Assembly: GCA_003343765.1 (NCBI GenBank)
Contig: QAKO01000070.1
Location: forward strand, 1-6,302
Reading direction: 5' to 3'
DNA: 6,302 bases
Source of the DNA: Bacillota bacterium
Lineage (GTDB): Bacteria; Bacillota; Clostridia; Christensenellales; Borkfalkiaceae
Positions 4,937 to 6,302 of the stretch are shown here, piece by piece. The stretch's first letter is position 1, and each line of letters begins with the position of its first letter. The position numbers and the translations under genes were made by a program. Under the pieces are notes generated by a model. That model saw nothing but the letters and a program-made list of their open reading frames with translations, ran no database searches and was not told the DNA's origin.

Positions 4937-6166
4937 ATGCAAATCAAAGATCTTTATGGCGCGGGAACGGACGCATCGGCGCTGAAAAAGCGGGTGAATG
5001 CGGTTGCTGAGCAATTCAGGAAGAATATGGGCGGCGAGCCCGAAGAATGGTATTCGTCTTCGGGAAGGGCAGAAATTATCGGCAATCATACCGATCATAA
5101 TCACGGGAAAGTGATCGTTGCCGCGATCAGTTGTGACATTCTGGCGGCGGTAAAGAAGCGTACGGACGGGATGATCCGTATTCATTCGGCAGGGTTTCCG
5201 CCGTTTGAGATGAATATAAATACGCTGGATGTCAATACGAAAGAATACGGCAAGAGTGTAGCGTTGGTGCGCGGGATAGTGAAAGCGATCCGTGATCGGG
5301 GGATGGAAGTCGGCGGATTTTCCGCGTATACGGAAAGCACGGTATTTCGCGGGGCGGGAGTTTCGTCGTCTGCGGCGTTCGAATTGCTGGTATGCGAGAT
5401 TCTGAACCGGATGTATCTGGACGGGAAGCTGAGCAAAGTAGATAAAGCGATCATATCGCAATATGCGGAGAACGTATATTTCGGAAAGCCGTGCGGACTT
5501 TTGGATCAGTCGGGGATTTCGTTGGGCGGGATCAACAAAATTGATTTCAACGATCCGAACAAACCTGTGATTGAGGAATTAAAACCTGCGGCGGGATATT
5601 CGCTCGTCATCACGAATACGGGCGGATCGCACGCGGCATTGACGGAGCATTACGCGGCGATCAAAACAGAAATGCTGGAAGTTGCGGCGCATTTTGGGAA
5701 AGAATGTCTGCGAGATTTGCCGTATGAAGAATTTTTTGACGGGATCGGGCAGCTTCGCGGGAAAGTTTCGGAAAGAGCGATTTTGCGCGCATTTCATTTC
5801 TATGAAGAAAATGACCGCGTAGACGCGGCGGCTGAGGCGCTGAAAGCGGGAAGAATTTCCGATTTTCTGAAAGCGATCGGAGAATCCGGTGTAAGCAGTT
5901 TAAACTGTTTGCAGAATTGTTATGTCCCCGGGAGTGCTGAACAGCCTGTGGCGTTGGCGATACATATGTCAGAGCGTCTGATCAAAGACGGAGCCGTGCG
6001 TGTACACGGCGGCGGGTTTGCGGGGACGATCCTGGCATATCTTGCAGATGCGGAAGTTGAAAAATATGTTGTTCAAATGCGTAAAGTCTTTGGAGAAGAA
6101 AATGTGTTTACGGCGAGTGTCCGTATACCGGGAGCGACCAGGCTGGAGCTTTCGGACTTAATTTAA
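4937..6166 (+). CDS. galK: Galactokinase-family GHMP kinase
   Basis: Probably phosphorylates galactose at C1 with ATP, the entry step of the Leloir pathway, in the cytoplasm. The 409 residues are close to usual GalK length. GHMP motifs appear in order: GRAEIIGNHTDHNHG (43-57, with R44 at the catalytic arginine position), GAGVSSSAA (139-147, the ATP phosphate loop), GLLDQSG (187-193, with D190 as the likely catalytic base) and HGGGFAG (357-363). Motif 1 departs from the textbook GEHTDY: N50 replaces the sugar-contacting glutamate and H54 replaces tyrosine. This form is common, as far as I recall, in clostridial proteins annotated as galactokinase, but it leaves the exact sugar open. AAAGGAA (4924-4930) lies 6 bases before the ATG. 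An epimerase gene of GalM type follows after 37 bp, which supports a galactose role; galT and galE are not in view. Confidence 0.85.
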   Translation: MQIKDLYGAGTDASALKKRVNAVAEQFRKNMGGEPEEWYSSSGRAEIIGNHTDHNHGKVIVAAISCDILAAVKKRTDGMIRIHSAGFPPFEMNINTLDVNTKEYGKSVALVRGIVKAIRDRGMEVGGFSAYTESTVFRGAGVSSSAAFELLVCEILNRMYLDGKLSKVDKAIISQYAENVYFGKPCGLLDQSGISLGGINKIDFNDPNKPVIEELKPAAGYSLVITNTGGSHAALTEHYAAIKTEMLEVAAHFGKECLRDLPYEEFFDGIGQLRGKVSERAILRAFHFYEENDRVDAAAEALKAGRISDFLKAIGESGVSSLNCLQNCYVPGSAEQPVALAIHMSERLIKDGAVRVHGGGFAGTILAYLADAEVEKYVVQMRKVFGEENVFTASVRIPGATRLELSDLI

Positions 6167-6190
6167 TAAAATCGGAAAGATTCGGAAAAA

Positions 6191-6196
6191 AGGAGG
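6191..6196 (+). promoter_or_regulatory. Ribosome binding site choosing the second of two close ATGs
   Basis: AGGAGG lies 7 bases before ATG 6204 but only 1 base before the in-frame ATG 6198. The normal spacing favours 6204 as the epimerase start, two codons downstream. Confidence 0.8.
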
Positions 6197-6203
6197 AATG
6201 GTT

Positions 6204-6302
6204 ATGATACACGCGAGCGTATTCGGTAAAACGTCGGACGGAAGGGATGTTCTTGCATTCAAGATCAAAGACGGCGCGAACGAAGCGACGATCCTGAACT
6301 AT
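6204..6302 (+). CDS. galM: Aldose 1-epimerase (galactose mutarotase), N-terminal part
   Basis: Only the first 33 residues are present; the gene runs off the window end. FGKTSDGRDVLAFKIKDG (7-24) followed by ATILNY matches the usual opening of GalM proteins, where a short FGKTxDG strand leads into a region ending in I-x-x-Y-GA. The enzyme would interconvert alpha and beta anomers of galactose or glucose, supplying the alpha form that galactokinase uses. It follows galK by 37 bp on the same strand, with a strong ribosome site and no terminator between, so the two are probably one operon. The call rests on a short stretch plus context. It could be another member of the mutarotase superfamily. 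Confidence 0.8.
   Translation, partial: MIHASVFGKTSDGRDVLAFKIKDGANEATILNY

Noticed and set aside
4883..5461. A 192-codon - strand frame overlapping the galK promoter and start
   Set aside because: It is antisense to galK with an Arg/His/Phe-rich translation typical of a shadow frame, and it has no visible start signals.

Overview
The window looks like ordinary chromosome of a low- to mid-GC Firmicute, most likely one of the Clostridia. Four things point there: a class 1B dihydroorotate dehydrogenase encoded as a PyrK/PyrD pair, a tRNA-sensing T-box leader, strong purine-rich Shine-Dalgarno sites (AGGAGG, AAAGGAG), and a galactokinase-family protein with the GNHTDHN form of motif 1. All calls come from reading the sequence; no database search was possible.

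Layout. Positions 1-1977 hold the end of a pyrimidine operon on the + strand: the C-terminus of pyrF (cut by the window edge), then pyrK and pyrD, whose stop and start codons share one base (TAATG). PyrK (FAD, 2Fe-2S) passes electrons from dihydroorotate oxidation in PyrD (FMN) to NAD+. PyrF catalyses the last step to UMP. A perfect 21-bp-stem bidirectional terminator (2064-2109) closes this operon and also the convergent gene at 2214-2930 (- strand), an exported NodB-family polysaccharide deacetylase.

Positions 2931-3359 carry no gene. They are the divergent control region between the deacetylase and trpB2. The region holds a 19-bp palindrome, A-tracts, a strong sigma-A-type promoter (TTGACA-17-TATTCT) and a well-formed T-box riboswitch. 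The T-box has a UGG (Trp) specifier and a UGGC acceptor-pairing bulge, followed by an intrinsic terminator, so the gene should be switched on when tRNA-Trp is uncharged. The gene it controls (3360-4742) is a TrpB2-type tryptophan synthase beta subunit, standing alone without trpA.

Positions 4743-4936 form a second control region. It has an extended -10 promoter, a 14-bp-arm dyad that starts inside the -10 box, and two AACGTT palindromes exactly 40 bp apart. It drives a galactose-type operon: a galactokinase-family GHMP kinase (4937-6166), then the start of a galM-like aldose 1-epimerase, cut off by the window end.

I found no sign of a mobile element, CRISPR, defence system or other undescribed multi-gene system. 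The most interesting signals are regulatory: the Trp T-box on a lone trpB2, and the dyad/repeat architecture in front of galK.
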